Positions 47,357 through 56,261 are shown, counted from the first letter of the stretch. The stretch: 64,000 nucleotides of DNA from Glacieibacterium arshaanense (GCF_004681125.1 NZ_SIHO01000001.1:631149-695148); one strand, 5' to 3'. Notes: a model not told the origin generated them from the letters alone. Program-made: numbers and translations.

Positions 47357-48106
47357 ATGGCCTGGGACGCAACCGCCTATGCAAACCACGGCGGCTTCGT
47401 GCCGGCGCTGGGGGCGGCTGCGCTCGACCTGTTGGCGCCCAAGCGCGGCGAGGCTATCCTCGATCTTGGCTGCGGCGACGGCGTACTGACACAGCGATTG
47501 GTCGAGGCCGGTGCGACGGTCGTCGGTATCGATTCGGACGCCGCGATGATCGCCGCAGCGCGAGAGAAGGGCCTCGATGCGCGGCTCGCCGATGGCCGCC
47601 AGTTGGCGTTCGACGGTGAATTCGATGCGGTGTTCACCAACGCCGCGCTGCACTGGATGGGCAATCCGCGCCCCGTTATTGCCGGCGTCCACCGTGCGCT
47701 CAAGCCCGGCGGGCGCTTCGTCGGGGAGTTCGGCGGCTTCGGCAATCTGGCCGCGGTGCGCGTCGCGGTGCGTGCCGTGCTCGCCGCGCGTGGCTACCGC
47801 GCCCCTGACGACAACTATTACCCGACCGCCGAAGCCTTCTCCGCGGCACTGACCGCCGGTGGTTTCGCGGTGCATAGCTGCGCGATCATTGCCCGCCCGA
47901 CACCGCTGACCACCGGCATCAGCGCCTGGCTGCAGACGTTTCGCGGTGCCACCATCGACGCCGCCGGTGTCCCGCCCGCCAAGCGTGCGCAGGTCATCGA
48001 AGATGTCCGCGCGCTGCTGCGCCCGGTGCTCGCCGACGACGACGGCAATTGGACTGCCGACTATGTCCGCCTGCGTTTTTCCGCCACCCGCTCTGAACCC
48101 GCCTGA
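47357..48106 (+). CDS. Class I SAM-dependent methyltransferase embedded in the gcv operon
   Basis: The 249-residue methyltransferase has motif I AILDLGCGDGVLTQRLVEAG, VVGIDSDAAMIAAAREKG, DAVFTNAALHWMGNPRPVIAG and RALKPGGRFVGEFGG, similar to trans-aconitate-methyltransferase-like proteins. It sits 3 nt after gcvH and 18 nt before gcvPA on the same strand, so it should be co-expressed with glycine cleavage. This is not a standard gcv component. The substrate is unknown; a link with the one-carbon/SAM pool is only inference. Confidence 0.85.
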   Translation: MAWDATAYANHGGFVPALGAAALDLLAPKRGEAILDLGCGDGVLTQRLVEAGATVVGIDSDAAMIAAAREKGLDARLADGRQLAFDGEFDAVFTNAALHWMGNPRPVIAGVHRALKPGGRFVGEFGGFGNLAAVRVAVRAVLAARGYRAPDDNYYPTAEAFSAALTAGGFAVHSCAIIARPTPLTTGISAWLQTFRGATIDAAGVPPAKRAQVIEDVRALLRPVLADDDGNWTADYVRLRFSATRSEPA

Positions 48107-48124
48107 TTGAAAGGCCTGCTCCCG

Positions 48125-49483
48125 ATGCGCTACCTCCCCCTGACCCCTGCCGACCGGAGCGCCATGCTTGGCGTGATCGGCGCGCCCGATATCGACGCGC
48201 TGTTTGTCGATGTGCCCGCTGCCGCACAGCTGTCGGCACCGATTGCCGGGCTGACCCCGCACATGACCGAGCTTGAGGTCGAGCGGAAACTCGGCGCGCT
48301 GGCGCGGCGCAACATGACCGCGTCCGACGGGCCGTTCTTCGTCGGGGCCGGGGCCTACAAGCACCACGTGCCTGCCAGCGTCGATCATCTGATCCAGCGC
48401 GGCGAGTTCCTGACCAGCTACACGCCGTACCAGCCCGAAATCGCCCAGGGCACGCTGCAGGTGCTGTTCGAGTTCCAGAGCCAGGTCGCCCGGTTGCTGG
48501 CGATGGATGTGGCCAACGCCTCGATGTACGACGGCAGCACGTCGATGACCGAGGCGGTGTTCATGGCGCGCCGCGTCACCCGCCGGAAGGTGGCGCGCGT
48601 GTCGAGCGGCGTCCACCCGCACTACACCGCTGTGCTCAATACGCTGACGCGCTTCACCGATGACGAGATCGTCACCCGCGCCCCCGATTTCACGCCCGAC
48701 GATGATCTGGCCGCACTTGCCGCGGCGGTCGACGCCGACACCAGTTGCGTCGTCGTGCAGAACCCCAACATCTTCGGCCATGTCGCCGACCTGACGCCGC
48801 TGGCAGATGCCTGCCACGCCGCCGGCGCGCTGCTGATCGTCGTGGTCACCGAAGTCGTGTCGCTCGGGCTCATCAAGGCGCCGGGCGAAATGGGCGCCGA
48901 TATCGTGGTGGGCGAGGGCCAGTCGATCGGCAATGGTCTCAACTTCGGCGGGCCTTACCTCGGCCTGTTCGCGACGCGCGACAAATACGTCCGGCAAATG
49001 CCGGGCCGGCTGTGCGGCGAGACCGTCGATGCCGATGGCAAGCGCGGCTTCGTGCTGACGCTGAGCACCCGCGAACAGCATATCCGCCGCGAGAAGGCGA
49101 CGTCGAACATCTGCACCAACTCGGGGCTGTGCGCGCTGGCGTTCAGCATCCACATGACGCTGCTCGGCGAAAGCGGCCTGCGCAAGCTCGCGGCGCTTAA
49201 CCATGCGCGCGCGGTGCAGCTTGCCGACCGGCTGGGGCGCATCCCCGGTGTCGAAGTGGTGACGCGCAACTTCTTCAACGAGTTCACCATCCGGCTGCCG
49301 CAGGAAGCACGGCCGGTGGTGCGCAAGCTGGCGGAGAAGGGCGTGCTTGCCGGTGTGTCGCTCGGGCGGCTCTATCCGGACAATGCGGCGCTGGCCAACG
49401 GGCTGGTCGTCGCGGTGACCGAAACCGCGACCGATGCGGATTTTGATGCGTTCGAAGACGCGCTTGACGAGGTGCTGGCATGA
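48125..49483 (+). CDS. gcvPA: Glycine dehydrogenase (decarboxylating) subunit 1
   Basis: The 452-residue N-terminal half of the split P protein. Blocks: [81 protein letters not shown] and LRRPGRLVG-equivalent [45 protein letters not shown]. It pairs with GcvPB to decarboxylate glycine. ATG 48125 is chosen; a TTG at 48107 is in frame. The stop overlaps gcvPB (ATGA). Confidence 0.96.
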   Translation: MRYLPLTPADRSAMLGVIGAPDIDALFVDVPAAAQLSAPIAGLTPHMTELEVERKLGALARRNMTASDGPFFVGAGAYKHHVPASVDHLIQRGEFLTSYTPYQPEIAQGTLQVLFEFQSQVARLLAMDVANASMYDGSTSMTEAVFMARRVTRRKVARVSSGVHPHYTAVLNTLTRFTDDEIVTRAPDFTPDDDLAALAAAVDADTSCVVVQNPNIFGHVADLTPLADACHAAGALLIVVVTEVVSLGLIKAPGEMGADIVVGEGQSIGNGLNFGGPYLGLFATRDKYVRQMPGRLCGETVDADGKRGFVLTLSTREQHIRREKATSNICTNSGLCALAFSIHMTLLGESGLRKLAALNHARAVQLADRLGRIPGVEVVTRNFFNEFTIRLPQEARPVVRKLAEKGVLAGVSLGRLYPDNAALANGLVVAVTETATDADFDAFEDALDEVLA

Positions 49484-51045
49484 CTGTTTCCGCTTCCAAC
49501 CACCGCGTCGTCAGCGGCGCCCCCGAAGCTGGCGGCGCGCCCGTCACCACCTTCACCGGCAACCGCGCGCTGATGCTCGAAGAGCCGTTGCTGTTCGAAA
49601 AGGGCGCTATTGACCGTTGGGGCGTCGACCTGCCCGATGTGCCCGCCGTCGCGACGCGGCTCGGCGGCCTCGAACGCACCGCCGAAATCGGCCTGCCGGG
49701 CCTCAGCGAGCCCGATACGGTGCGCCACTACACGCGGCTCAGCCGGCAGAACTACGCCATCGACATGGGCATCTTTCCGCTGGGTAGCTGCACGATGAAG
49801 CACAACCCGCGGCTCAACGAGAAGATGGCGCGGCTGCCGGGCTTTGCCGATATCCACCCGCTGCAGCCGATCGACACCGTCCAGGGCGCGCTGGCGCTGA
49901 TCGACCAGCTCGCGCACTGGCTCAAGACGCTGACCGGCATGCCCGAAGTCGCGATGTCGCCGAAGGCCGGCGCGCACGGCGAACTGTGCGGGATGCTGGC
50001 GATCCGCGCCGCGCATGACGCCGCCGGCTCCGACCGCCGCGTCGTGCTGGTGCCCGAAAGCGCACACGGCACCAACCCGGCGACCGCGGCGTTCTGCGGC
50101 TATACCGTCGAGGACATTCCCGCCGATGCGCGTGGCCGTGTCGACCTCGCGGCACTCAAGGCGCGGCTGGCGAACGGCAGCGATGTCGCGGCGGTGATGA
50201 TCACCAACCCCAATACCTGCGGGCTGTTCGAACCCGACATGATCGAGATCTGCGCCGCCGTTCACGCGGCCGGCGGCTATGTCTATTGCGACGGCGCCAA
50301 CTTCAACGCCATCGTCGGCCGCGTCCGGCCGGGCGACCTCGGCATCGACGCGATGCACATCAACCTGCACAAGACCTTCTCGACCCCGCACGGCGGCGGC
50401 GGGCCGGGTTCGGGGCCGGTGGTGTTTTCGGCCGCACTGGCGCCGTTTGCGCCGCTGCCGTTCGTGCGCAAGACCGGCGATCATTATGAGCTGGTCGAGG
50501 AAGAGCAGGCGCATGTCTCGACCGACCATGACCACAGCTTCGGGCGCATGGTGGCGTTCCACGGCCAGATGGGCATGTTCGTCCGTGCGCTGAGCTACAT
50601 CCTCAGCCACGGCAATGATGGTCTGCGCCAGGTTGCCGAGGATGCGGTCTTGAACGCCAACTATGTGCTCGCCAGCCTCAAGGACCTGTTCAGCGCACCG
50701 TTCGGCGACGCCGGGCCGTGCATGCACGAGGCGCTGTTCTCCGACGCGTTCCTCGAGGGCACCGGGCTGACGACGCTCGATCTCGCGAAGGCGCTGATCG
50801 ACGAGGGCTTCCACCCGATGACGATGTACTTCCCGCTCGTTGTCCATGGCGCGATGCTGATCGAGCCGACCGAAACCGAGAGCAAGGCCAGCCTCGACCA
50901 GCTGATCGGCGCGCTGCGCTCGGTGGCGAACCGGATGCTGACCGAGGACGCCAACATCTTCAAGGGCGCCCCCTATCTGGCACCGCGCCGGCGGCTCGAC
51001 GAGACGGCGGCGGCGCGCAAGCCGGTGCTGAGCTGGCAGGGCTGA
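49480..51045 (+). CDS. gcvPB: Glycine dehydrogenase (decarboxylating) subunit 2
   Basis: The 521-residue subunit carries PLP: the Lys lies in [23 protein letters not shown]. Other blocks are [39 protein letters not shown] and [16 protein letters not shown]. The C-terminus ends RKPVLSWQG. The same coding end occurs again 470 nt downstream, where it reads RKPVLSWHEPVAAAAQ before a stop. The present C-terminus therefore looks altered by an insertion between 51039 and 51481. Confidence 0.96.
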   Translation: MTVSASNHRVVSGAPEAGGAPVTTFTGNRALMLEEPLLFEKGAIDRWGVDLPDVPAVATRLGGLERTAEIGLPGLSEPDTVRHYTRLSRQNYAIDMGIFPLGSCTMKHNPRLNEKMARLPGFADIHPLQPIDTVQGALALIDQLAHWLKTLTGMPEVAMSPKAGAHGELCGMLAIRAAHDAAGSDRRVVLVPESAHGTNPATAAFCGYTVEDIPADARGRVDLAALKARLANGSDVAAVMITNPNTCGLFEPDMIEICAAVHAAGGYVYCDGANFNAIVGRVRPGDLGIDAMHINLHKTFSTPHGGGGPGSGPVVFSAALAPFAPLPFVRKTGDHYELVEEEQAHVSTDHDHSFGRMVAFHGQMGMFVRALSYILSHGNDGLRQVAEDAVLNANYVLASLKDLFSAPFGDAGPCMHEALFSDAFLEGTGLTTLDLAKALIDEGFHPMTMYFPLVVHGAMLIEPTETESKASLDQLIGALRSVANRMLTEDANIFKGAPYLAPRRRLDETAAARKPVLSWQG

Positions 51046-51508
51046 GTCGCTTGCCGGCGGTGCAGTCATTTACGAAATCGGTCATCTTAGGCGGGCTGGC
51101 CGGTGCTGCACCCTTTCTGGTCTTTCTCGTTTTCATCATTGCCGGGTCGCCATACCCGGGTACGAGCGAGGACAGGGTGATGTTGCTCGTTAAGATGCCT
51201 GCATTAATACTGGCGATCTCCACGACAGTGGTACTCGTGGCGAGCGTCATTATCGGCCTTCCGCTGACCGCTGTCCTCAAACGCCGGCAGTGGGAGAGCG
51301 CCGACGCTTACACGGTGTCTGGTGCCGTTGCCGGCGCGGCATTGCCGGTATTGCCTATGTTGTTTACGGGCGAGTTCGGTGCATTCATGCTAGTCATCTG
51401 TGGCGCATTCGGCGGCGCGATAACCGGGCGCACATGGTGGTTGTCGGCGCGCCGAGGCGCGGTTGCCGATCGACCGCAATAGGCGCGCAAGCCGGTGCTG
51501 AGCTGGCA
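51012..51508. repeat. 27-bp direct repeats bracketing an insert at the gcvPB 3' end
   Basis: 51012-51038 and 51482-51508 are identical over 27 nt (GGCGCGCAAGCCGGTGCTGA onwards). The 443 bp between them hold the end of gcvPB and one small gene. After the second copy the gcvPB frame continues as SWHEPVAAAAQ to a TAG at 51534-51536, which looks like the original gene end. Confidence 0.85.
51051..51482 (+). CDS. Small four-helix membrane protein, function unknown
   Basis: The reading frame gives 143 residues with four hydrophobic segments: GGLAGAAPFLVFLVFIIAG, LILAISTTVVLVASVIIG, VSGAVAGAALPVLPMLF and MLVICGAFGGAITG. I do not recognise a family. The start is TTG 51051 or GTG 51060, both close behind the gcvPB stop, so translation may be coupled. 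Codon use is less GC-rich than in the gcv genes (for example TTTACGAAATCGG, GCATTAATACTGG). It lies between the 27-bp repeats and its stop codon overlaps the second copy, so it is probably an acquired cassette. Confidence 0.65.
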   Translation: MPAVQSFTKSVILGGLAGAAPFLVFLVFIIAGSPYPGTSEDRVMLLVKMPALILAISTTVVLVASVIIGLPLTAVLKRRQWESADAYTVSGAVAGAALPVLPMLFTGEFGAFMLVICGAFGGAITGRTWWLSARRGAVADRPQ

Positions 51509-51715
51509 CGAACCGGTCGCGGCTGCGGCGCAATAGCGTCCGGCAGCGCCCGGCGCCGCTGCTGAACTGCGGTTTTCCCTTACTTGCCGGGGCTGCGGCA
51601 TTCTGGCACGTGAAGCGCGCGCCGGGCAGGCTCGCTGCCGGTGCGGACAGGTGATGTTCAACGCCGCGCCGGCGAGCCCGGTAACCCGCGCTGCGGGACT
51701 CATGGGAAGATTGCC

Positions 51716-53014
51716 ATGCACAAGACCATCATCCTTGCCACGTCGATTGCCGCCGCACTTGCCGCGCCCGTCCTCGCCGATCCGGCGGTGGCGCCGTTCT
51801 ACGAAGCCGCGATGCGCATCAAGCCCGACGGCAAGCTCGGCCACGTGGTCAAGCAGGAAGAGATCAAGACCGCCATCCCCGGCGCGCGCGCCTGGCGCAT
51901 CGCCTATGTCTCGTCGGACGCGCGCGACGTGCCGACGATCGTCACCGGCGTTGTCGTGGCGCCGACCGGTGCGGCGACCGCCGGCGGCCGGCCGGTGATT
52001 GCCTGGGCCCATGGCACGACGGGAACCGCGCAGAACTGCGGGCCGTCGCAGATCCTCGACCCCGTTCAGGAGCTCAACGAATACTTCCTCGTCGGCGGCG
52101 ACTCATGGACCGACTACGGCCTGCCCAGTGTCGCCGCGCTGCTCAAGGCCGGCAATGTCGTCGTCGCGACCGACTATCAGGGCCTCGGCGGCGGTGGCCG
52201 GCATCAATATGCGGTGGCGACCGCACAGGCGCATGACGCGATCAATTCGGTGCGCGCCGCCAATGCGATGTCCGAAACCGGCGCCGGCCGCAAGGCGATC
52301 ATGTACGGCTGGTCGCAGGGTGGCGGCGCGACGATCGCCGCGGCCAGCATGGGCGACTATATCGCGCGTCGCGGCAGTGCTGCCGACGGGGTCAGCTTCG
52401 TCGGCTTCGTCGCCATGGCGCCGCAGGATGCAGCGGTGCTGACCGGCGGCAAGGCACTCGACCAGGCGCTTGCCGACAAGGTGATGACGGACATCGTCAC
52501 GCAGTTTTCGGGCAACGTCTTCGACTTTGCGCATTTTTCGATGAACATGTGGGGCAACCAGGCGGCCTATCCGAACCTCAAAATGTCCGACCTGTTCACC
52601 GACGAGGGCGTCAAGGCACTCGACGAGATCTATTCGAAGAAGTGCATGCACGCCGGGTCGGACACCATCAGCTTCAACTATGGCACCGGCTACAAGGCGC
52701 TGCTGCGGCCGCAGCCGGTGAACACGCTGGCGTGGGTACAGGCGATCGTCGATGGCAGCGTGCCGCCGGTCAAGCCGGTGGCGCCGGTCATTATCTATTG
52801 GGGTTCGAAGGACACCACGGTGCCGCCGGTGATGGGCAAGCTCTATCAGGCGCAGATGTGCAAGCTCGGCGGCAACGTCACGCGCGTGCAGCTGCCCGGC
52901 GAGCAGTCGCACTTCACCACGCCGGGGTCGGCTGCGCCGCTGTATCAGGCGTGGATGAAGGACCGGCTGGCAGGCGTGCCGGTGGCCGATGGCTGCGCTG
53001 CGGTGGGGCAGTAA
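51716..53014 (+). CDS. Secreted lipase family alpha/beta hydrolase (LIP family)
   Basis: The 432-residue protein has a signal peptide (LATSIAAALAAPVLA) and the secretory-lipase fold: PVIAWAHGTTGTAQNCGPS, VVATDYQGLGGGGRHQYAV, the nucleophile in IMYGWSQGGGATIAAAS, IIYWGSKDTTVPPVMGKLYQAQM with the Asp, and LPGEQSHFTTPG with the His. Fungal and mycobacterial relatives cleave triacylglycerols and esters. ATG 51716 has GGGAAGA upstream. A family C repeat starts 6 nt after the stop. Confidence 0.85.
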   Translation: MHKTIILATSIAAALAAPVLADPAVAPFYEAAMRIKPDGKLGHVVKQEEIKTAIPGARAWRIAYVSSDARDVPTIVTGVVVAPTGAATAGGRPVIAWAHGTTGTAQNCGPSQILDPVQELNEYFLVGGDSWTDYGLPSVAALLKAGNVVVATDYQGLGGGGRHQYAVATAQAHDAINSVRAANAMSETGAGRKAIMYGWSQGGGATIAAASMGDYIARRGSAADGVSFVGFVAMAPQDAAVLTGGKALDQALADKVMTDIVTQFSGNVFDFAHFSMNMWGNQAAYPNLKMSDLFTDEGVKALDEIYSKKCMHAGSDTISFNYGTGYKALLRPQPVNTLAWVQAIVDGSVPPVKPVAPVIIYWGSKDTTVPPVMGKLYQAQMCKLGGNVTRVQLPGEQSHFTTPGSAAPLYQAWMKDRLAGVPVADGCAAVGQ

Positions 53015-53020
53015 GTAGGT

Positions 53021-53104
53021 AAGGGCGTCGAGGCAAAGCCACGCCGTCGGACGGGTTCGGGCGGTTAGTCCGCCCGCCCCGCCGGTCGGACTGCGCGCGA
53101 GTCC
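53021..53104. repeat. Family C structured repeat, copy 1
   Basis: AAGGGCGTCGAGGCAAAGCC begins a conserved block ending ACTGCGCGCGAGTC that recurs at 58446. It contains a CGAGGC-AAA-GCCACG hairpin (one mismatch) and a perfect CGGGCGG-TTAGT-CCGCCCG hairpin at 53058-53076. It lies in the gap between two convergent genes. Confidence 0.8.
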
Positions 53105-53161
53105 GCACACAAGTCGAAATTTGCGAAGGGCAAATTTGGTCTTGTGTGCTGGCCGCGCTTG

Positions 53162-53908
53162 TCAGTTGATTATATCGTTGAAGCTGAGCTGCCCGTCGAA
53201 CAGCGCGCGCACCACCAGTTCGGTGCGGCTCGACACGCCGTAGCGGCGCTTGGCGCTTTCGAGGTATTTGTGGACAGTGTCGGGCGACAGGCCGAGCAAT
53301 TGGCCCGACACCCAGTTCGACTTGCCCTTGGCGGCGAGCACGACGCAATCGAGCTGGCGCTGCGTCAGCCGGGGCGTGCTGTCGCCTTCACCGCCGTCGC
53401 GGTTGACTGCCAGCCGCCGTGCCGCCTCGAACGCGAAGCAGGCGAGATACTGCGCCGCCGGTAGCGAGTCGGCGGGCAGCTCGCGGTCGCCCGCCATGAC
53501 GAACGAGCATAGCCCCGACGCCTCGCCGGGCACGTGGATTGGCACGGTATAGCCCTGCGACAGGCCCTGGCTTTGCGCTGATTGCATGTAGGTGTGGTGG
53601 TGCTTGGTCATGTTGACCATCGTCGGCAGCTCGGCCCAGCTGAACGGCGCGACCGAGCGTTCGACCGCGACCAGCACCGGGTCATGGACGTAATAGTCAC
53701 CTGATATCAACAGGTCGACCCAGTCTGCCGGGAAGTCCGATAGCTGCACCGGCGCCGCCTGTAGTCGCAAGCTGACACGCTGGACCATCGCAAAGTGGTC
53801 GAACCGGAAATGCCGCGTCGCATCCGACAGGGTTGTCGAAATGCTTTCGAGGCTGTCGGCATCGCGCACGGTTTTGACAAAAACCTGAACGTCCGAAAAA
53901 AGCGTCAC
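53162..53908 (-). CDS. LuxR family autoinducer-binding regulator (LuxR solo)
   Basis: The 248-residue protein has an N-terminal autoinducer-binding domain and a C-terminal GerE helix-turn-helix (LTQRQLDCVVLAAKGKSNWVSGQLLGLSPDTVHKYLESAKRRYGVSSRTELVVRAL). Residues conserved in acyl-homoserine-lactone receptors are present: PADWVDLLISGDYYVHDP (Trp, Tyr, Asp-Pro), then FSWAEL and a Gly in GYTVPIHVPGEASG. No luxI-type synthase is in the window, so it is a solo. GTG 53908 is chosen (GGGAA upstream); a TTG at 53953 would place the start inside a palindrome. It is divergent from msrA. Confidence 0.85.
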   Translation of the reverse strand: MTLFSDVQVFVKTVRDADSLESISTTLSDATRHFRFDHFAMVQRVSLRLQAAPVQLSDFPADWVDLLISGDYYVHDPVLVAVERSVAPFSWAELPTMVNMTKHHHTYMQSAQSQGLSQGYTVPIHVPGEASGLCSFVMAGDRELPADSLPAAQYLACFAFEAARRLAVNRDGGEGDSTPRLTQRQLDCVVLAAKGKSNWVSGQLLGLSPDTVHKYLESAKRRYGVSSRTELVVRALFDGQLSFNDIIN

Positions 53909-53944
53909 ACGAGTTCCCTGGGAAAAGCTGTCCCCCCGAATCCA

Positions 53945-53971
53945 ATATCGCAACTGCCCGTATTGCGGTAT
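53945..53971. promoter_or_regulatory. Candidate lux-box-like palindrome
   Basis: ATATCGCAA and TTGCGGTAT are separated by 9 nt and match in 8 of 9 pairs. The site is 37 nt upstream of the luxR GTG and in the promoter region shared with msrA. Binding is inferred. Confidence 0.5.
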
Positions 53972-54047
53972 CAGACCTTTCCGTCCCCCGTCAGTTACAC
54001 TATGCGGAATATGTTAACAGTCAAATAATAATTCTTGTGGAGTAATT

Positions 54048-54584
54048 GTGACAATGACCACCGAAGTTGCAACACTCGCCGGCGGCTGTTTTTGGTGCAC
54101 CGAAGCGGTATTTGTCGAATTGAAAGGCGTCATCGCCGTAGAATCGGGCTATATTGGCGGCGCTCGTCCGTCGCCGAGCTACGAGGCCGTCTGCACCGGC
54201 ACCACCGGCCATGCCGAAGCGGTGCGCGTGACTTTCGATCCGGCACAAGTCAGTTACCCCGACTTGCTCGACATCTTCTTCCATACGCACGACCCGACGA
54301 CGCTCAACCGCCAGGGCGGCGATACCGGCACGCAGTACCGGTCGGCGATCTTCCCGAACTCGCCCGAACAGGCTGCCGCAGCCAAGGCCGCGATCGCCCG
54401 CAACCAGGCCGACTGGGACGCGCCGATCGTCACCAGCATCGAAGCCGATGCGCCGTGGTACAAGGCGGAGGCCTATCACCAGAATTATTTCGCCAACAAC
54501 GCCGACAAGAATCCCTATTGCTCGGTCGTGGTGGCGCCCAAGCTGGCGAAGTTCCGCAAGGGCTATGCGGCGCGGCTGAAATAG
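54048..54584 (+). CDS. msrA: Peptide-methionine (S)-S-oxide reductase
   Basis: The 178-residue enzyme repairs methionine-S-sulfoxide. The active-site motif GCFWC is at residues 13-17, followed by [45 protein letters not shown] and [12 protein letters not shown] 54048 has GGAG at 5 nt spacing; ATG 54054 two codons later is the alternative. It is divergent from the LuxR gene, which may control it. A strong hairpin lies downstream. Confidence 0.95.
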   Translation: MTMTTEVATLAGGCFWCTEAVFVELKGVIAVESGYIGGARPSPSYEAVCTGTTGHAEAVRVTFDPAQVSYPDLLDIFFHTHDPTTLNRQGGDTGTQYRSAIFPNSPEQAAAAKAAIARNQADWDAPIVTSIEADAPWYKAEAYHQNYFANNADKNPYCSVVVAPKLAKFRKGYAARLK

Positions 54585-55115
54585 GCACGACGAATTTCCG
54601 GCCAGCGGATATCCCCGCCCCGGTCCATCGTCCTTGGGTACTGACCCCCACCGCCACGGTGGAGATAATCCTCTTCCCGATGACGGCGTCCTTGGGAGGG
54701 TTGCTGGGTCATCGGGAAGAGGCAGGCTTTGTGTCGTTGGTCGAGGTAGCCGGGGGCGGAGGGCGTTTTGCGGTTTCTTAGGCCGCATACGCGGTTTGGA
54801 CGCGTGTTTGACGCGGTTGAAGTACGCGTTTGGTAGACGTGCCCTCCTTGGAACACTTGGAGCTGAAGTCCTCGACCTGACAGAGCGCGGGGCTAAAAAG
54901 CGCGGCGGTGAAACGACACGTCCGGGTACGCAAGTGGCGATCGTGAGCCCGGACAGGTTGGACGGGGCATACCACTACCCCGTCGCCTTGATTGACCTAT
55001 TAACCGATTCGGTTCGTACTGTCAAGTGAAATCGCTATTCCGGTTCCACTGTCCCGCTTGTGTGAGCGGGCAGGGGTGGGCGACGCGGCGAGGTCCGCCG
55101 CGTCGCTGCATCACC
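54585..55115. other. 531-bp gene-free stretch rich in hairpins
   Basis: I see no convincing gene here. It contains CCACCG-CCA-CGGTGG (54648-54662), a perfect 15-bp stem at 54670-54722, GACGGGG/CCCCGTC (54961-54984) and AACCGATTCGGTT (55002-55014). A frame on the plus strand ending at 55029 (AEVLDLTERGAKKR...) matches nothing I know and lacks a good start. It may be a decayed or repetitive region. Confidence 0.5.
54670..54722. repeat. Perfect 15-bp inverted repeat downstream of msrA
   Basis: CCTCTTCCCGATGAC at 54670-54684 is the exact complement of GTCATCGGGAAGAGG at 54708-54722, with a 23-nt loop. No T-run follows on either strand. It could be a transcript-end structure or part of a dispersed repeat. 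Confidence 0.7.
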
Positions 55116-55685
55116 TCAGTTCGACCAGCACTTGTTGTAGCCACTCGAATAGGCCTGCTCGTTCGAGCCGCTGTAGCTTCCGCTGTGGCGGGTATAGTCG
55201 CGGCTCTTGCCGGCGTTGCGGTCCTTGGTGCCGGCGTTGCAGCCGTTGTTGTAGGTCGTTTCGTAGCTGTCGCCCGAGTTCGACTTGTTCTTGCTCGACG
55301 ACGAGGCCACCACGGCCGCCCCGATGATTGCGGCGAGTGCGACTGCGGCGACCGCGCCGTCGTTGTTGTTGTTGTGGTGATTATTATTGTTGTTCGGATA
55401 ATAGCCGTTCGGGTTGTAGCCGTTGGGGTAGTAGTTGCCGCCGGTCTGGAAGATCGCGCGGCAGCCGGCGCTGACCCAGATACCGCCGCCGTCATAGCCC
55501 CAGGTGTCGCCCTGATAGCAGCCGCTGCTGCTCAGCTGCGTCTGCAGATAGACCCCGCCACGGGTGTTGCCGCGGCAATAGCGTTCGCGACCGTTGTCGG
55601 ATTCGCAGCGAATGGTGTCGGCCAGCGCCGGTGCGACGGTGGCGAAGGCAACCAGCACCGCGATACCAAGTTTCATCGTGTTCAT
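55116..55685 (-). CDS. Secreted DUF3011-like protein with Asn/His-rich linker
   Basis: The 189-residue protein has a signal peptide (LVAFATVAPALA) and a Cys-rich N-terminal domain, IRCESDNGRERYCRGN with SSSGCYQGDTWGYDGGGIWVSAGCRAIF, which fits DUF3011. A low-complexity linker follows (NNNNNHHNNNNDG, preceded by repeated YYPNGYNPNG), then a hydrophobic Ala/Val/Ile segment and a Ser/Asn-rich tail ending in a Cys. The role is unknown. It lies 16 nt downstream of the EF-hand gene on the same strand, so the two may be co-expressed. GGGAG precedes the ATG. Confidence 0.78.
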   Translation of the reverse strand: MNTMKLGIAVLVAFATVAPALADTIRCESDNGRERYCRGNTRGGVYLQTQLSSSGCYQGDTWGYDGGGIWVSAGCRAIFQTGGNYYPNGYNPNGYYPNNNNNHHNNNNDGAVAAVALAAIIGAAVVASSSSKNKSNSGDSYETTYNNGCNAGTKDRNAGKSRDYTRHSGSYSGSNEQAYSSGYNKCWSN

Positions 55686-55701
55686 GGCTCTTGCTCCCGT
55701 C

Positions 55702-56151
55702 TCAGCGGATCTGGTTGGCGATGTTGCTCGGGCGCACGACGTCGTGCCACTCGGCGGGCGTCAACGCGCCGTCCTTGTTCTTGTCGGCATCATCAAAATA
55801 TTTGCGCAGCACGGCGTTATAGGTGGCGATGCTGATATCGAACGGCGCCGGCTTGGCATCAGGCCCTGCGAAAGTTGCCAGTTCGCTGATTTCCATCACG
55901 CCGTCGCCGTTGGTGTCGATATTGGCGAACAGCCGCATCGCGCGGTTGCGATATTCTTCCCAGCTGACGTAGAGGTCGGCGTCGCGGTCGGCATAGGCGA
56001 AGGCAATCTGCGACACCGTGTCACCGGCGGGCACCAGCGCAATACCGTTGCCGGCGAGCGGATCGACGTATTTGACCGGTGCGTCAGCAGCGTGTGCACC
56101 GACCGCAAAGGTCGCCGCCAAGATGCTGAATCCAAGCAGTTTTCGAATCAT
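55702..56151 (-). CDS. Exported EF-hand calcium-binding protein
   Basis: The 149-residue protein has a signal peptide (LAATFAVGAHAA) and three EF-hand loops: DRDADLYVSWEE (55-66), DTNGDGVMEISE (79-90) and DKNKDGALTPAE (123-134). The last two keep all usual Ca2+ ligands. It probably binds calcium in the periplasm; partners are unknown. ATG 56151 has GGGGAG upstream; an in-frame ATG at 56169 is less likely. Confidence 0.88.
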   Translation of the reverse strand: MIRKLLGFSILAATFAVGAHAADAPVKYVDPLAGNGIALVPAGDTVSQIAFAYADRDADLYVSWEEYRNRAMRLFANIDTNGDGVMEISELATFAGPDAKPAPFDISIATYNAVLRKYFDDADKNKDGALTPAEWHDVVRPSNIANQIR

Positions 56152-56261
56152 TGAAAATCTCCCCATCACTCAATCGTCGAGCCCCCGACGCGGCGCATCA
56201 AACACCGCTGGGCGTGACAATTCAACCGCAAATGACAGGGGTTTCCGTGCGCGGGGTGCAG

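Noticed and set aside
46955-49204. 749-residue open frame antisense to gcvH, the methyltransferase and gcvPA
   Set aside because: Shadow of GC-rich codon bias; three well-supported genes lie on the other strand.
51051-51482. Part of gcvPB by frameshift
   Set aside because: The protein is hydrophobic with four membrane segments and no P-protein similarity; gcvPB is complete up to its last residues.
53021-53104. Intrinsic terminator for the lipase-like gene
   Set aside because: Stable hairpins are present but no T-run follows; the block recurs at 58446 and is better described as a repeat family.
54634-55029. 131-residue plus-strand open frame
   Set aside because: No known domain, runs through strong hairpins, no credible ribosome site; kept as gene-free region.
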